From Onthophagus taurus (Eukaryota; Arthropoda; Insecta; Coleoptera; Scarabaeidae): a stretch of 64,000 nt of DNA. Each line of letters starts with the position of its first letter. Position 1 is the stretch's first letter. Of this stretch, positions 1-8,339 are shown one piece after another. The notes under the pieces are model-generated. The model did no database searches, was not told where the DNA came from, and saw only the letters and a list, made by a program, of their open reading frames with translations. The stretch covers positions 308,219 to 372,218 of the forward strand of contig NW_027248950.1 in NCBI RefSeq assembly GCF_036711975.1, written 5' to 3'. A program made the translations under genes and the position numbers.

Positions 1-445
1 GAAAGCAATCAATGTTTTTATGCCGACCATACGAAAAAAATTCCTTAATGACATTTTGACCTGTACAGGAAACATCGTCAAATACGACTATCGAATATTC
101 TTTCGCATCTTCCGGTCGAATGAACTCATCTATATTAGAAAATTCATAGTAACCGAAATCTTTTATAGGTTCAATTAAACGTCTTAAAAAATCGTACTTA
201 TTTTGGTATAACGAATTGGAGCATAAGTATAAGTTTAGGAAGCGGAGGCCATTACGTGCAAGTAAAAGCGATAACATAGCATTTGTTTTTCCTACACCAG
301 AGGGTCCTACAATTAAACCTCGCTTACATTTTCCACCAAATAAATTACTGTGCCTTGTAAAGTGTTCTTCGGTCGTACCTTTACTAAAATTTAGTATTGG
401 CAGTGTTAGCGGTTGCGGTAAACACTTTAGTTTCTTATCGATCAT
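1..445 (-). CDS. Packaging ATPase of Polinton-like element 1 (C-terminus outside window)
   Basis: This is the N-terminal 148 residues of a FtsK/HerA-type genome-packaging ATPase; the rest runs off the left edge. The ATG at 445 opens a frame with a Walker A motif (GPSGVGKTN) about 46 residues in and a Walker B (VVFDDVS) further on. It aligns throughout with the complete ATPase at 21742-22434, sharing blocks such as SLYQNKY and EPIKDFGYYEF versus QPIKGLGYYEY. In Polintons, adintoviruses and adenovirus-like viruses this enzyme pumps DNA into the capsid. It lies downstream of the other element 1 genes on the same strand, unlike element 2, where the ATPase is divergent from the capsid genes. Motifs and cross-alignment make the call firm; the copy's intactness beyond the window is unknown. 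Confidence 0.85.
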   Translation of the reverse strand, partial: MIDKKLKCLPQPLTLPILNFSKGTTEEHFTRHSNLFGGKCKRGLIVGPSGVGKTNAMLSLLLARNGLRFLNLYLCSNSLYQNKYDFLRRLIEPIKDFGYYEFSNIDEFIRPEDAKEYSIVVFDDVSCTGQNVIKEFFSYGRHKNIDCF

Positions 446-568
446 GATTCTTGCACTAAATGAATTATAACATTAACAGGATAAGACTGAATAAAAATAT
501 AGCAAAAGTAACTTTATATAGATATATAAAATATATTGAGTATATTGGAACTATAAAATGATAACAAT

Positions 569-748
569 TTAACTTAATAATTAACTTAATAATTAACTTA
601 ATAATTAACTTAATAATTAACTTAATAATTAACTTAATAATTAACTTAATAATTAACTTAATAATTAACTTAATAATTAACTTAATAATTAACTTAATAA
701 TTAACTTAATAATTAACTTAATAATTAACTTAATATTAACTTAATAAA
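569..748. repeat. 12-bp tandem repeat array (ttaacttaataa), about 15 copies
   Basis: The unit ttaacttaataa repeats almost perfectly for about 180 bp, with a 2-nt slip near the end. It fills the gap between the packaging ATPase and the spliced gene of element 1, just beyond the latter's stop codon. It is pure A/T/C on this strand with no coding potential. It may be a replication-slippage minisatellite; a role in termination cannot be judged from sequence. Confidence 0.9.
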
Positions 749-768
749 TAAAAGAAGAGAAGGAGTAG

Positions 769-1126
769 TTACCACTCCTCCTCCTCCTCTTCTTGATATC
801 TTTGGTAAGGAGGTGGTGGTGCTGCTGGTGCCGGAGTAGTTGCCGGAGTCGGTGCCGGAGTCGGTGAACTAACACATGTACAACGGTTAATGTGCATGTT
901 TTGCACATGCACTTCACCCCTCACCACAGCCGATTCTGACACACTCTGCAGCTGAGAAGATAAAATTAATGACATGGAAAAAAGTATTATAAGTATAACG
1001 TACCAACTTAAATATAGCATCTAATTTTACCTCCAACGAGGCAACTTTCTGCTCCAATTCACATAGTCTTATCATATGATTAACTCTCATATTATCCATA
1101 TGATTGTCTCTCATATTATCAGTCAT
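769..1126 (-). CDS. Small spliced protein of element 1: coiled coil, Pro/Thr linker, acidic tail
   Basis: Two exons are proposed: 1126-1031 (ATG, 32 codons) and 951-769 (60 codons plus stop), joined across a 79-nt intron. The donor reads GAG|GTAAAA and the acceptor TTCTCAG|CTG. Both junctions fall on codon boundaries, so removing the intron gives one open 92-residue protein. The N-terminus is rich in Asn/Met and has a short heptad segment (LEQKVASLE). Exon 2 has CxC, a Pro-Thr-Ala repeat linker, PPPPYQRYQ, and ends in six glutamates and a tryptophan. The ATG is 8 nt after the stop of the 330-aa gene upstream, suggesting one transcript unit. Without splicing the frame runs on to a 70-aa ORF. 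No family is recognised; the splice model is inference. Confidence 0.5.
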
Positions 1127-1133
1127 CTTTAAG

Positions 1134-2126
1134 CTAGGAAGGGAAGTTTACGCTATTAGTAGTGAAACTAGATAAAATACATTCAGCCTTTTTAATTTCA
1201 CAGGTTAATGATGCTATGGTGATGTCGAGCGATATTGTTAAAGGGTTGTTACAGCTCGATGCCAGCCCTTCTCTAAACTGTGAAAGTTCTCTCAAAGAGG
1301 TCTGCAATTGAAGAACCTTTGCATGAAGGTCTTTATAAAAATTTTGATACAAATTATTAATTTCGGCCAAAATCTCCCCTTTGGTTGTTTCTACTGCTGT
1401 ACACATTGCGTTTGAAAAAAGGCTGGCAGACACATCGGAAATATCTGAAGTAGCAGGAATATTAGCAGGAATATTAGCAGGAATATTGTCAACCCTTAAG
1501 ATGTGTACTTTCGGGCTTAACGAAGGAATTTCGGTGTTAGGGATATTTGAGTTAGTAACGGGAGCCAATGAAGCTTTAGAAGAAGAAAAAGAAGCCTTAG
1601 TAGCTTTAAGATACTTCCGGTTACTACAGTGTTGTGATACCGCCATTAAAGCAAGAGAGTCGTCGGATTTATCGGACTCGTTCTCGGTAACCACTTTCGA
1701 CTGTGTCATTTCAACCTTCGACGGGGTCGCTTGTTCAACTGACACATACTTGCGTTGGCTACGTCGCGAACGAGCACGTGCCTCCCTTCTTTCCTCTCTA
1801 TACTTTTCTGACGGTACCCACACACCTGCAGCCTTCTTCCAATGTTCACGGTTCCCCGAATTCCGACGAAGTGAAAGGCGTTTCACATTTTTATCGTCGA
1901 CATTCGCGGAACCTGCGACGTTCAGAAGCGACGGATCTTGCTGCGCATTAGATTCCACGTTAGGATCCATCGGCTGCTCATTAGGCTGCACGTTTGGATC
2001 CAGCGCCTTTTCAACAGTCGATATGTTCAACAGGTTTATGTCAAAACTGTTTAACAGGAATGACTCCTGGCTGCTGGCGAAACCGGGAGCAGTTAAATCA
2101 ATTTGACTAAAACCGTCTTGAGACAT
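1134..2126 (-). CDS. Unknown 330-aa protein of Polinton-like element 1
   Basis: A complete ORF with ATG at 2126, closely followed by the spliced gene on the same strand. The first 90 residues are polar and low-complexity. Residues about 80-130 are strongly basic (SLRRNSGNREHWKKAAGVW, then EERREARARSRRSQRKY), which suggests nucleic-acid binding or a nuclear signal. A short internal repeat, NIPA three times, sits near residues 215-227. The last 90 residues look helical and could form a coiled coil (EILAEINNLYQNFYKDLHAKVLQLQTSL region). I do not recognise the family. Basic plus coiled-coil character fits a virion core or scaffold protein, but that is inference. A long frame on the opposite strand (1381-2106) is judged a shadow. 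Confidence 0.6.
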   Translation of the reverse strand: MSQDGFSQIDLTAPGFASSQESFLLNSFDINLLNISTVEKALDPNVQPNEQPMDPNVESNAQQDPSLLNVAGSANVDDKNVKRLSLRRNSGNREHWKKAAGVWVPSEKYREERREARARSRRSQRKYVSVEQATPSKVEMTQSKVVTENESDKSDDSLALMAVSQHCSNRKYLKATKASFSSSKASLAPVTNSNIPNTEIPSLSPKVHILRVDNIPANIPANIPATSDISDVSASLFSNAMCTAVETTKGEILAEINNLYQNFYKDLHAKVLQLQTSLRELSQFREGLASSCNNPLTISLDITIASLTCEIKKAECILSSFTTNSVNFPS

Positions 2127-2752
2127 CTTGATAAAAAAGATTCATACATTAATTTATTTTATTTTAATAAAAAATCATGTATACTTACATCGCTTGATGA
2201 AAAGAACGTTAAAATCTAATTGCAGTGGGTGCTGAATGATAGGATGTGAATGATAAAAAATTATTGTAGATATTATGATACAAACGTTCGAATAATAAAG
2301 TTATGCTTACCAACAAAAATTAAGATTCAAAATAGAAGGAGCTATAGGAATGAAAAAAACAGATTAGCAACAATATATGCAAAGGAAAAGAAGGCTATAC
2401 TTGGAATTTTAGATTTCCCCCATTCCCATCCCCACTCTTCCATCTCCACTTTGGGAGGAGCCTGAGGAGGAGCATGGGAGGAGCATAGGAGGAGCTTCAA
2501 TAAACAATCCTTTTCCCTTTTTCTTTTTTTTTTTTTTTTTCCTTTTTTCTTCCTTTTTTCCCCTTTCTTTCTTCCTTTTCCAATTTAATACTTTTTCAAT
2601 TTACAACCCAAGTCATACCAACCCACCCCAATGTATACATACCATGTATTCGTTTAGATTAACTATTTTTTCTTTTAAATTAAAACAACTTTTTACAATC
2701 TTTTATTATTATTATTATTAATTTACAATCTATAACTGACAATGTTTATATA
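2127..2752. other. Noncoding gap in element 1
   Basis: No gene is supported here. The gap contains a short direct repeat of GGAGGAGC units (about 2453-2493) and a 65-bp pyrimidine tract (about 2513-2580). On the minus strand it separates the penton-like gene from the 330-aa gene, the place where element 2 carries its major capsid gene. No capsid-like frame is visible, so the major capsid gene of element 1 is either lost or outside the window. Confidence 0.5.
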
Positions 2753-3559
2753 CTAAACCATACATAAAAAACAATCCTTTCTTGCCGATGGTGGACCATC
2801 AATATGCGTTTCCCAATGAGGCAAATTATAATGTTCAAAACAGGGCAGCTTGCTTTGTAATCGCTCATCGTTTCTATACTTCAACGGTAATTTAAACCAA
2901 ACCGCCGCCAAATCTAATGGCTTTACTTTATTGATATAATAATCGATTGGTAAATAACATAATTCGTAGTTTTTAATATTCGCAAAAGATAAATCAGATT
3001 CGTATGTTTCCATAATATCCCACACTTTATTAATTATAAAAGTTGAAAGTCCCAATCTGGTAACTAACCGCCAAAGACGTTCCATCTTGAACTGCTCTAC
3101 CGCTACTACCCGTCTACTACCCGTCGTATCTCTAGGTAATATTTGAGGCTTGAAGCCAAGTAACGGCCCTATAGAATTATCGCATGCAAAATTAATTCGA
3201 CGGGTACTTTTTATTAAAGAATGTTGTGTGTTATTATTCCCCTTAATCCTTATTACGACTCCTTTAACGTGTCTTTTGTCTAGCTGTTCATTCACGAACT
3301 CGGCAATATCATCAATATCGTACGTTCCAACAGGTACTATTATATTGTTTTTAAAATGTCCTGTCTTATCTTCGTATTGGATTACGTTGTTGTTTTTATT
3401 AACGTTTGCTAAACTATTAAACGTTTCGAAATTCAAAAGAGCCAACTCGTAACTACCAAATTCGTACAAATAGATCGGAGGATTAAAATTACAAGTCAAT
3501 TCAGATGACTTTCCAGTCAACGTAAATGTATATGTCGTGTGTATTGCTTCTTTCTCCAT
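2753..3559 (-). CDS. Penton-like minor capsid protein with an unrelated C-terminal half
   Basis: Residues 1-145 match the penton-like protein of element 2 (20133-20843): YTFTLTGKSSELTCNFNPPI versus FDLVGKTSVLTANYHPTI, a shared YELAL.NFETFNSLANV-type block, the PVGTYDIDDIAEFVNEQL region and LLGFKPQ. This is the single jelly-roll vertex protein of Polinton/adintovirus capsids. After about residue 150 similarity ends. The remaining 120 residues (WRLVTRLGLST to DCFLCMV) have no counterpart in element 2, where a normal jelly-roll C-terminus follows. The total length of 268 aa is close to the usual size. It could be a recombinant, a frameshifted gene fused to a different ORF, or a true variant. The ATG at 3559 lies 31 nt below the protease stop. 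Confidence 0.65.
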   Translation of the reverse strand: MEKEAIHTTYTFTLTGKSSELTCNFNPPIYLYEFGSYELALLNFETFNSLANVNKNNNVIQYEDKTGHFKNNIIVPVGTYDIDDIAEFVNEQLDKRHVKGVVIRIKGNNNTQHSLIKSTRRINFACDNSIGPLLGFKPQILPRDTTGSRRVVAVEQFKMERLWRLVTRLGLSTFIINKVWDIMETYESDLSFANIKNYELCYLPIDYYINKVKPLDLAAVWFKLPLKYRNDERLQSKLPCFEHYNLPHWETHIDGPPSARKDCFLCMV

Positions 3560-3589
3560 TACTTCTGAACGTCTAAACGTCTCTAGACT

Positions 3590-3970
3590 CTAATAGATCC
3601 TTTTATTACTTAGAAACTTCAGACACAACTGTCCGCAATTTTGACCTATTTCTCTTTGATATTGACAGTAATTATACTTTACTTGACCACCCCTACCGTC
3701 TGACAGCAAATATTGTTCAATTTCTAATGGCGGTCTTAAATCACCGTAACTGTCGAAACAGTATATGTCCTTGTCGTCTTTCTTATAGGCGACCCAATGC
3801 GTCCCTCGTCCTTTCAAGTTGTCCAAGTTAACAATACCTCTTTCCTTCTTTTTAATCTTACTCGGGAGATTGTCTCTCATAAATATACCCCGGAAATGTG
3901 GAATTTTTAGTACTTTCGCAAACTTTTCCAACTCGACGTTAGTTAACGCACGACGAGGTATTCGAACTAG
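3590..3970 (-). CDS. Adenain-like cysteine protease of element 1, expressed in the -1 frame
   Basis: This is a compact adenovirus-type maturation protease (C5 family). The triad residues are visible as THW (His), CFDSYG (Asp) and NCGQLCL (Cys), with IPHFRGIFMRDNLP near the N-terminus as in element 2. Conserved residues (RALTNVELEKF) lie upstream of any methionine and overlap the end of the pX-like ORF. The frame stays open back to the slippery run at 3970-3976, so the boundary given is the first base read after a -1 shift. At about 127 codons it is shorter than adenovirus protease (about 200). It would cleave pX and other capsid precursors. Splicing into this frame is the alternative to frameshifting. 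Confidence 0.8.
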   Translation of the reverse strand, partial: LVRIPRRALTNVELEKFAKVLKIPHFRGIFMRDNLPSKIKKKERGIVNLDNLKGRGTHWVAYKKDDKDIYCFDSYGDLRPPLEIEQYLLSDGRGGQVKYNYCQYQREIGQNCGQLCLKFLSNKRIY

Positions 3971-4875
3971 TTTTTTGAACTAGATGTTATACCGCAACCT
4001 TTCTTATAGGGTTTATTGAAGTAACCTGTGCCGCCAACATTATTCCTCTTTCCTTCAATAAACAAACCGCAACCTTTCTTATATGGTTTTATATAAAATC
4101 CGCTACCTACGGCCTTTGCTTCCATAGCCTTGTTATGTCTTCGTTCTTCATCTAATTGCTCTCTAGCTGTTTTCGCGTTGTTTATAGTTCTTGCAATAGC
4201 GGCAGCACCACCGCCGATACTACCTAGGGCACCTAAAGCTGCGAACAGGGGAATTAAAGGTAAAAATCCTCCCGTTTTCGGAATTCGAATAACTCGACCT
4301 CTAGGTCCGGAAATTCTTTTTCTTATCTTTTTCAAAGCTCCGTACGCCGCTTTAACGTTTGTCAACAAATTCTTAGCACCTGATCTCGATATTGCGTTGC
4401 GAGCGAATCGAAGTGCATCTACAAAAGATATAGCTCCACCACGCGTTCGGACTTTTTTTAAAGGTCGTCGACCCGTACGATTTCTTTTTCTACCTACGCC
4501 CATACCGACCGCTACTTTTGCTTTCATTAAGGCGGCAACTGCGGACGATGCCACTTTTTCTCCAAGAGTAGACTCTTTATTTCGTATTCGTTCTTTCGCT
4601 GCTTTATATAATGCTCTGTCTGCGTCGTGTCTAAATTTTAAATTTGAACTGACCGTATATGCTATATCGTGTTTCTTACACGCTTCGTCTAATGGATTCA
4701 CGCCTCGATCTCCTCTCGATAATCTCTTTTCCACCTTGGTACCCGGTCCACAAAAATTATATCCTGGCAAATGAAGTTCTATCGGAAGTTTATCTATCAA
4801 CTTGTTAAAAAATCCTCAACCAATTCGTTTGCCTGTCAAACGATAACTGTTACGATTAGGTTCTAACAAATTCAT
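3967..4875 (-). CDS. Phospholipase A2 / pX-like minor capsid fusion protein, with in-frame TGA
   Basis: The first part is a parvovirus-type PLA2: LPGYNFCGPGT is the calcium-binding loop and DEACKKHDIAY holds the catalytic His-Asp pair. Such domains breach endosomal membranes during entry. The second part is a basic, Ala/Gly-rich minor capsid segment: RKRNRTGRRPLKK, then a hydrophobic FLPLIPLFAALGALG helix, a RRHNKAMEA block and two KPYKKGCG repeats at the C-terminus. It matches the separate pX-like protein at 21210-21659. No ATG precedes the PLA2 in the long frame. The only in-frame ATG (4875) is followed after 19 codons by TGA (4816-4818), then the frame resumes directly (GFFNKLIDKLP). The TGA is most simply a nonsense mutation; readthrough or a start supplied by splicing are alternatives. 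Confidence 0.75.
3970..3976 (-). other. Putative -1 ribosomal frameshift site A_AAA_AAC
   Basis: On the minus strand the pX-like ORF ends TCA AAA AAC TAG. The heptamer A_AAA_AAC is in the correct zero frame and abuts the stop. A -1 slip enters the protease frame, which is open from that codon onward. This heptamer is an established efficient -1 signal in retroviruses. I did not model a downstream stem or pseudoknot. Confidence 0.6.
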
Positions 4876-5099
4876 TTTATAATTTCACTCCTTCTTCCTT
4901 TTCTTCACAGTTAAAAACTAGAAATGAAGCTCTGCTGTTGTGCTTTAAGCTTTTATTCCTTTTAAATATTTTACAAAAACAGTTTTGCTCTTAATTTATA
5001 CTTAAATCTATTAATATTATTATTATTATTATTATTCAGCTACACTTAAATCTACTAATATCCTAAAAATTAATTGTTACTCAGTTAAAAACATTTCGA

Positions 5100-5324
5100 T
5101 TACTCTACAATGCTAAAACGTTCTTGATATATATTTAATCTATAATCTACATCTAAATATTTTTCTAATAACTTATTTACGTTTCTTATCCTAGCCTTAA
5201 ATCTAATTCCGTCCAACATCTTTTCTTCCCAGTCACTTATCCTTGATTGTCTGTAAGCAAACGCCCAAGTGTGCATTCGGTACACTCTATTTTTCGATTC
5301 CCAAAACGTCACTTTTTTTTCCAT
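5100..5324 (-). CDS. Unknown 74-aa basic protein of element 1
   Basis: The ORF is taken from the ATG at 5324 (MEKKVTFWESKNRVYRMHTW); a longer frame from 5333 would need GTG. It is rich in Arg/Lys and aromatic residues with no signal peptide or membrane segment. It starts 10 nt after the stop of the 47-aa ORF and is part of a minus-strand cluster of tightly packed genes. MEKKVTFW loosely resembles a PP1-docking RVxF-like motif, but nothing else supports that role. No family is recognised. Confidence 0.4.
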   Translation of the reverse strand: MEKKVTFWESKNRVYRMHTWAFAYRQSRISDWEEKMLDGIRFKARIRNVNKLLEKYLDVDYRLNIYQERFSIVE

Positions 5325-5334
5325 TTTATTCACT

Positions 5335-5478
5335 TCACATCTTCATTAATGCGTGCAAATCTAAATCCAGTAATACCTTATCCATACCGTATACGAGCAG
5401 TTCTTTAGTTACGCACAAATGTTCACTTGGTGCACCGTTTGAAGCAACCAATATATTCGATTTTATATCACCTTGCAT
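5335..5478 (-). CDS. Small 47-aa ORF overlapping the end of the 253-aa gene
   Basis: The ATG at 5478 overlaps the last 11 nt of the larger gene ending at 5468, and the stop falls 10 nt before the ATG of the next ORF. The product begins MQGDIKSNILVASNGAPSEH and ends LDLDLHALMKM. Tight overlap with both neighbours suggests it is translated from the same polycistron-like message, or that it is a C-terminal exon of the 253-aa gene reached by frameshift or splicing. No family is recognised. Confidence 0.3.
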   Translation of the reverse strand: MQGDIKSNILVASNGAPSEHLCVTKELLVYGMDKVLLDLDLHALMKM

Positions 5479-6229
5479 TGTTGATATCGATCACGCTATC
5501 GTAATAATTTTTATATTCCATACACTTTAATACTTCTACCCTACTCGAAACTAAATCGCTAAGTTTCCACAATTCGTGTAACGAGTCGTAAGCCAGGTAA
5601 AATATTTCTGACCCCCTTTCCATTTTCAACACTTTTCGTACATTTTCTATCCATTGGCTGCTGCAGGTCACGCCGCCTACAACGAAATGTGGTGGTGTCG
5701 ATAAATCACCAACAAAACTATTCATAATCAATTGTCTGCTATTAATCACATTTTTCCATTCGTCTTCGGTAAAAGTTATGCATTGCCCTTTTCCCATTAA
5801 TCTTATAACCGGATCAAAATGCAGATTGGCAGACATGCCAACCGATATCCATTTCGTTCGACTTTTATTTAAATAATATGTACTCTCGGAGAATAATGGC
5901 GCTTGATTACCTTTTTGGAGATTATTTTTCACTGCTTCATTTAATACTACGTTACTTGTGAAAGGTAACTTTCCACAATTTTCTACATAATGTTGTTGAT
6001 TGCTAGGAAATACGTACTCCGCTAAGTCGGAAGCCAACAAATTAATTCCATCGAATACCACATCCTTTTTTCTTTGATTATCACTTCCTAGCGACACATT
6101 TGTTGCAGTTGTCTCATTACAATTACCCTCCATTTTGATGTTTCGGGCAGGTTTTTTAGTTTCACCCTTTTCAAATGAATTTACAGCAGCTCTCTTAGTT
6201 GGACATTTGGGGTTCGGTCTGGTTGCCAC
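5468..6229 (-). CDS. Unknown 253-aa protein, first gene of element 1 cluster
   Basis: A complete ORF from the ATG at 6229. The N-terminal 50 residues are basic and Asn/Thr-rich (PNPKCPTKRAAVNSFEKGE), a likely disordered or nuclear-targeting region. The rest looks globular, with CVTFTEDEW-like and WIENVRKVL segments and an acidic/aromatic C-terminus (YKNYYDSVIDINNAR). No cysteine pairs, membrane segments or catalytic signature stand out. It heads the minus-strand series of element 1, with about 230 bp of AT-rich leader upstream. I do not recognise the family; its position suggests a lineage-specific structural or host-interaction gene. Confidence 0.5.
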   Translation of the reverse strand: MATRPNPKCPTKRAAVNSFEKGETKKPARNIKMEGNCNETTATNVSLGSDNQRKKDVVFDGINLLASDLAEYVFPSNQQHYVENCGKLPFTSNVVLNEAVKNNLQKGNQAPLFSESTYYLNKSRTKWISVGMSANLHFDPVIRLMGKGQCITFTEDEWKNVINSRQLIMNSFVGDLSTPPHFVVGGVTCSSQWIENVRKVLKMERGSEIFYLAYDSLHELWKLSDLVSSRVEVLKCMEYKNYYDSVIDINNAR

Positions 6230-6589
6230 TAAACATCAGTATTATTGTTTACATTAGTACATTATCTACTTGTATTACATTTGAATTACTTACTCGTTAC
6301 GTTAAAAATCCTCTGTACTAAATGCACCAAAAATCTACACGATATTTTTAATATGTACTAAATACACAAAAACCTTACTCTGAAGCACAACACTCTGCGG
6401 TACAACTTCGACCAACGTTTGTATTTATAGCAATACATAAGGTTGCTGGTGGGGGGAGTAATATTTCACATCATTACCGAATATATCTATTATACATGTT
6501 CTAACACGTCATTATATCGTGAGACGTCAGACAAAACGCATGACAAATTTATTAAGAAGCTCTTAAAAAATATCTCGCAGGTGGATCAT

Positions 6590-7140
6590 GACTCATCTAC
6601 TACTAACAAGTTAGTTGACCTCCTCCTCAAACCTGTCCTCCCAAAAAATTTGCCGATTCAAGAACCTCCTCGCATATTCTTAAATACCCGTACACCTTTA
6701 CATAATAAAATAAAAAATATCTCGCAGGTAAGTTATGACTCACTTATTTGTATACCTACATGTCTCAAAATCGTATACTTTTGTGTATAATAATAAATTA
6801 AGAGATATATCGAAAACATTAACAGTTCATTGAGAAGCGTCGAAGGATAAACATAGTAATTGTTTTCATCTAGGTAAACAGGTTATAAAGATAAATTTTT
6901 AATAACATAACCTAAATAATAAAGATAGATTTTTAATAATTTCGTCAAAATAACATGACCTTCTCAAGTTAATTGACCTCCTCCTCTCTTCATCGAATCT
7001 CCTCCGACCCTCAAAAGAATCGCCGATTCAAGAACCTCCTCTCCTCATCGAACCTCCTCTGACCCCCAAAAAATTTGCCGATTCAAGAACCTCCTCCTAG
7101 AACGCAGGTTCGAGGAGGACGTTCTTAAATCGGCGAATCT
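6590..7140. repeat. Noncoding region with repeated GATTCAAGAACCTCCTC motif and inverted copy
   Basis: The 20-mer gccgattcaagaacctcctc occurs exactly at 6652-6671, 7022-7041 and 7077-7096. A diverged inverted copy lies at about 7112-7133. Each copy is preceded by TCCTCC-rich sequence, and the context atatctcgcag also repeats (about 6571 and 6717). No gene is visible from 6230 to 7160. The region flanks the right side of element 1 and may be a remnant of its terminal or regulatory repeats. Confidence 0.55.
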
Positions 7141-7162
7141 ATACTACTGCAATTAACCAGGA

Positions 7163-8290
7163 CTAATTACCAAAAAAACAGTGCTGTACTGGTAAAACCA
7201 GTATGAATGGTAACCTTACTCTGACGCCATCCGTAGTAGGCCATTCTTCCCCGAACACTCTTAATCTGAGGTCGTTGAGGGCAGAACAGTCACACAAGAT
7301 GTGATAAACCGTCTCGTCGTCGTGTTCACAAGCACGACAGAGAGAGCTGTCAACACACTTTATGTTATAAAGGTGTTTATTTACCTTACAGTGACCTGTA
7401 ACAAGTCCCGTAATAATCCGTAAGGCGCTCTTACCCAGTCTTACAAATTTCTGTGCTGAGTCAGCTGAGAGATAAAATAATAACCGCTTAGCTAACTGGC
7501 ACCCTTTAATTCTATCCCACCAACCAAGGAACTTTTTGCGGGTTAGGCTTTTGATAACTTAATATGAGATACCATAGAAGGGACAACTGTCGGCAAAGGG
7601 GAACAGGGTACTTTCCCAGCAGCCCTTTTTGCCAGCCTATCGGCGTGCTTATTCCCCGAGTGAGTCGAGTGTCCCTTTCTCCACTGCAGTGTGACAGTGT
7701 TTAGTGTCGCCGCCGCTTCAAGCGCCAAATGACAATCCATAATCAGCGCAGAGGTAAATTTATCCTTGTTTAGAGCTAAAACAGATTGTTTACTAAAAGA
7801 TTGTAAAAGTCTTACCTCTATAATTGGAGCTAACAATGTAGTCGGCAGCAAATTTTTTTAGCGACTAATTCCGGGTGCTTGACGGCGATGCCTTCTCCAA
7901 GTGATATGAGGAGACGGAGCTGTAAATCATTAGAAAATACTCCCGCTCTTGCACCAGTCCGTCTACACGAACCATCAGTGTAGATTGTAAGGGTGTTATT
8001 TCCATCTACTTCTGTGGAACCACAATGGGTGAGATATTTCCTTGAAAAAGTGAATTTAGCCGGTATATAGTCCGTGCAGCATTCCAATAGAGGTGTGTTT
8101 GTCAACGCTCCCTCCAACGTGCTGCACTTCCTCCGGTTTCCTCTCCCTTGAAAAGTTCTACTTCCCGTAGTCGCAACATGGTAATCAGCGCCACCTTCTG
8201 AATATATAAATGTAGAGGTGGCAAGTTTAACATGTTTTCCATGGCCGCAGTGCGGGTCGTCCTAATGGCACCTGTAACATACATATACGC
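7163..8290 (-). pseudogene. LINE ORF2 3' end: RNase H domain and C-terminal zinc finger
   Basis: Three overlapping minus-strand frames together encode the end of a non-LTR retrotransposon polyprotein. LTIYTDGSCRRTGARAGVFS and the later KGHSTHSGNKHADRLAKRAA are the first and last parts of an RNase H domain. Beyond it come GLVTGHCKVNKHL and CRACEHDDETVYHILCDC, the CCHC finger typical of the C-terminus of RNase H-bearing LINEs (I/Jockey/R1-like). Frameshifts near 7850 and 8110 break it, and reverse transcriptase and endonuclease are absent. It is a dead 5'-truncated copy. Confidence 0.75.
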
Positions 8291-8339
8291 AAGTCTCTGT
8301 ATTCTATTTAGTGCGGCAGTGATGGTAACCTGTAAGGTT

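Noticed and set aside
569..748. Regular repeats suggesting a CRISPR array
   Set aside because: The 12-bp units are contiguous with no unique spacers, and the surroundings are eukaryotic transposon DNA.
1381..2106. 241-aa plus-strand ORF
   Set aside because: It is the antisense of the 330-aa gene, with composition explained by reverse complement of its codons and no family features.
4130..4774. 214-aa plus-strand ORF
   Set aside because: It lies opposite the PLA2/pX gene, whose motifs are clear on the minus strand.
5100..5324. Second PP1-binding protein because of KKVTFW
   Set aside because: The RVxF-like match is weak and none of the PPP1R15 downstream signature is present.
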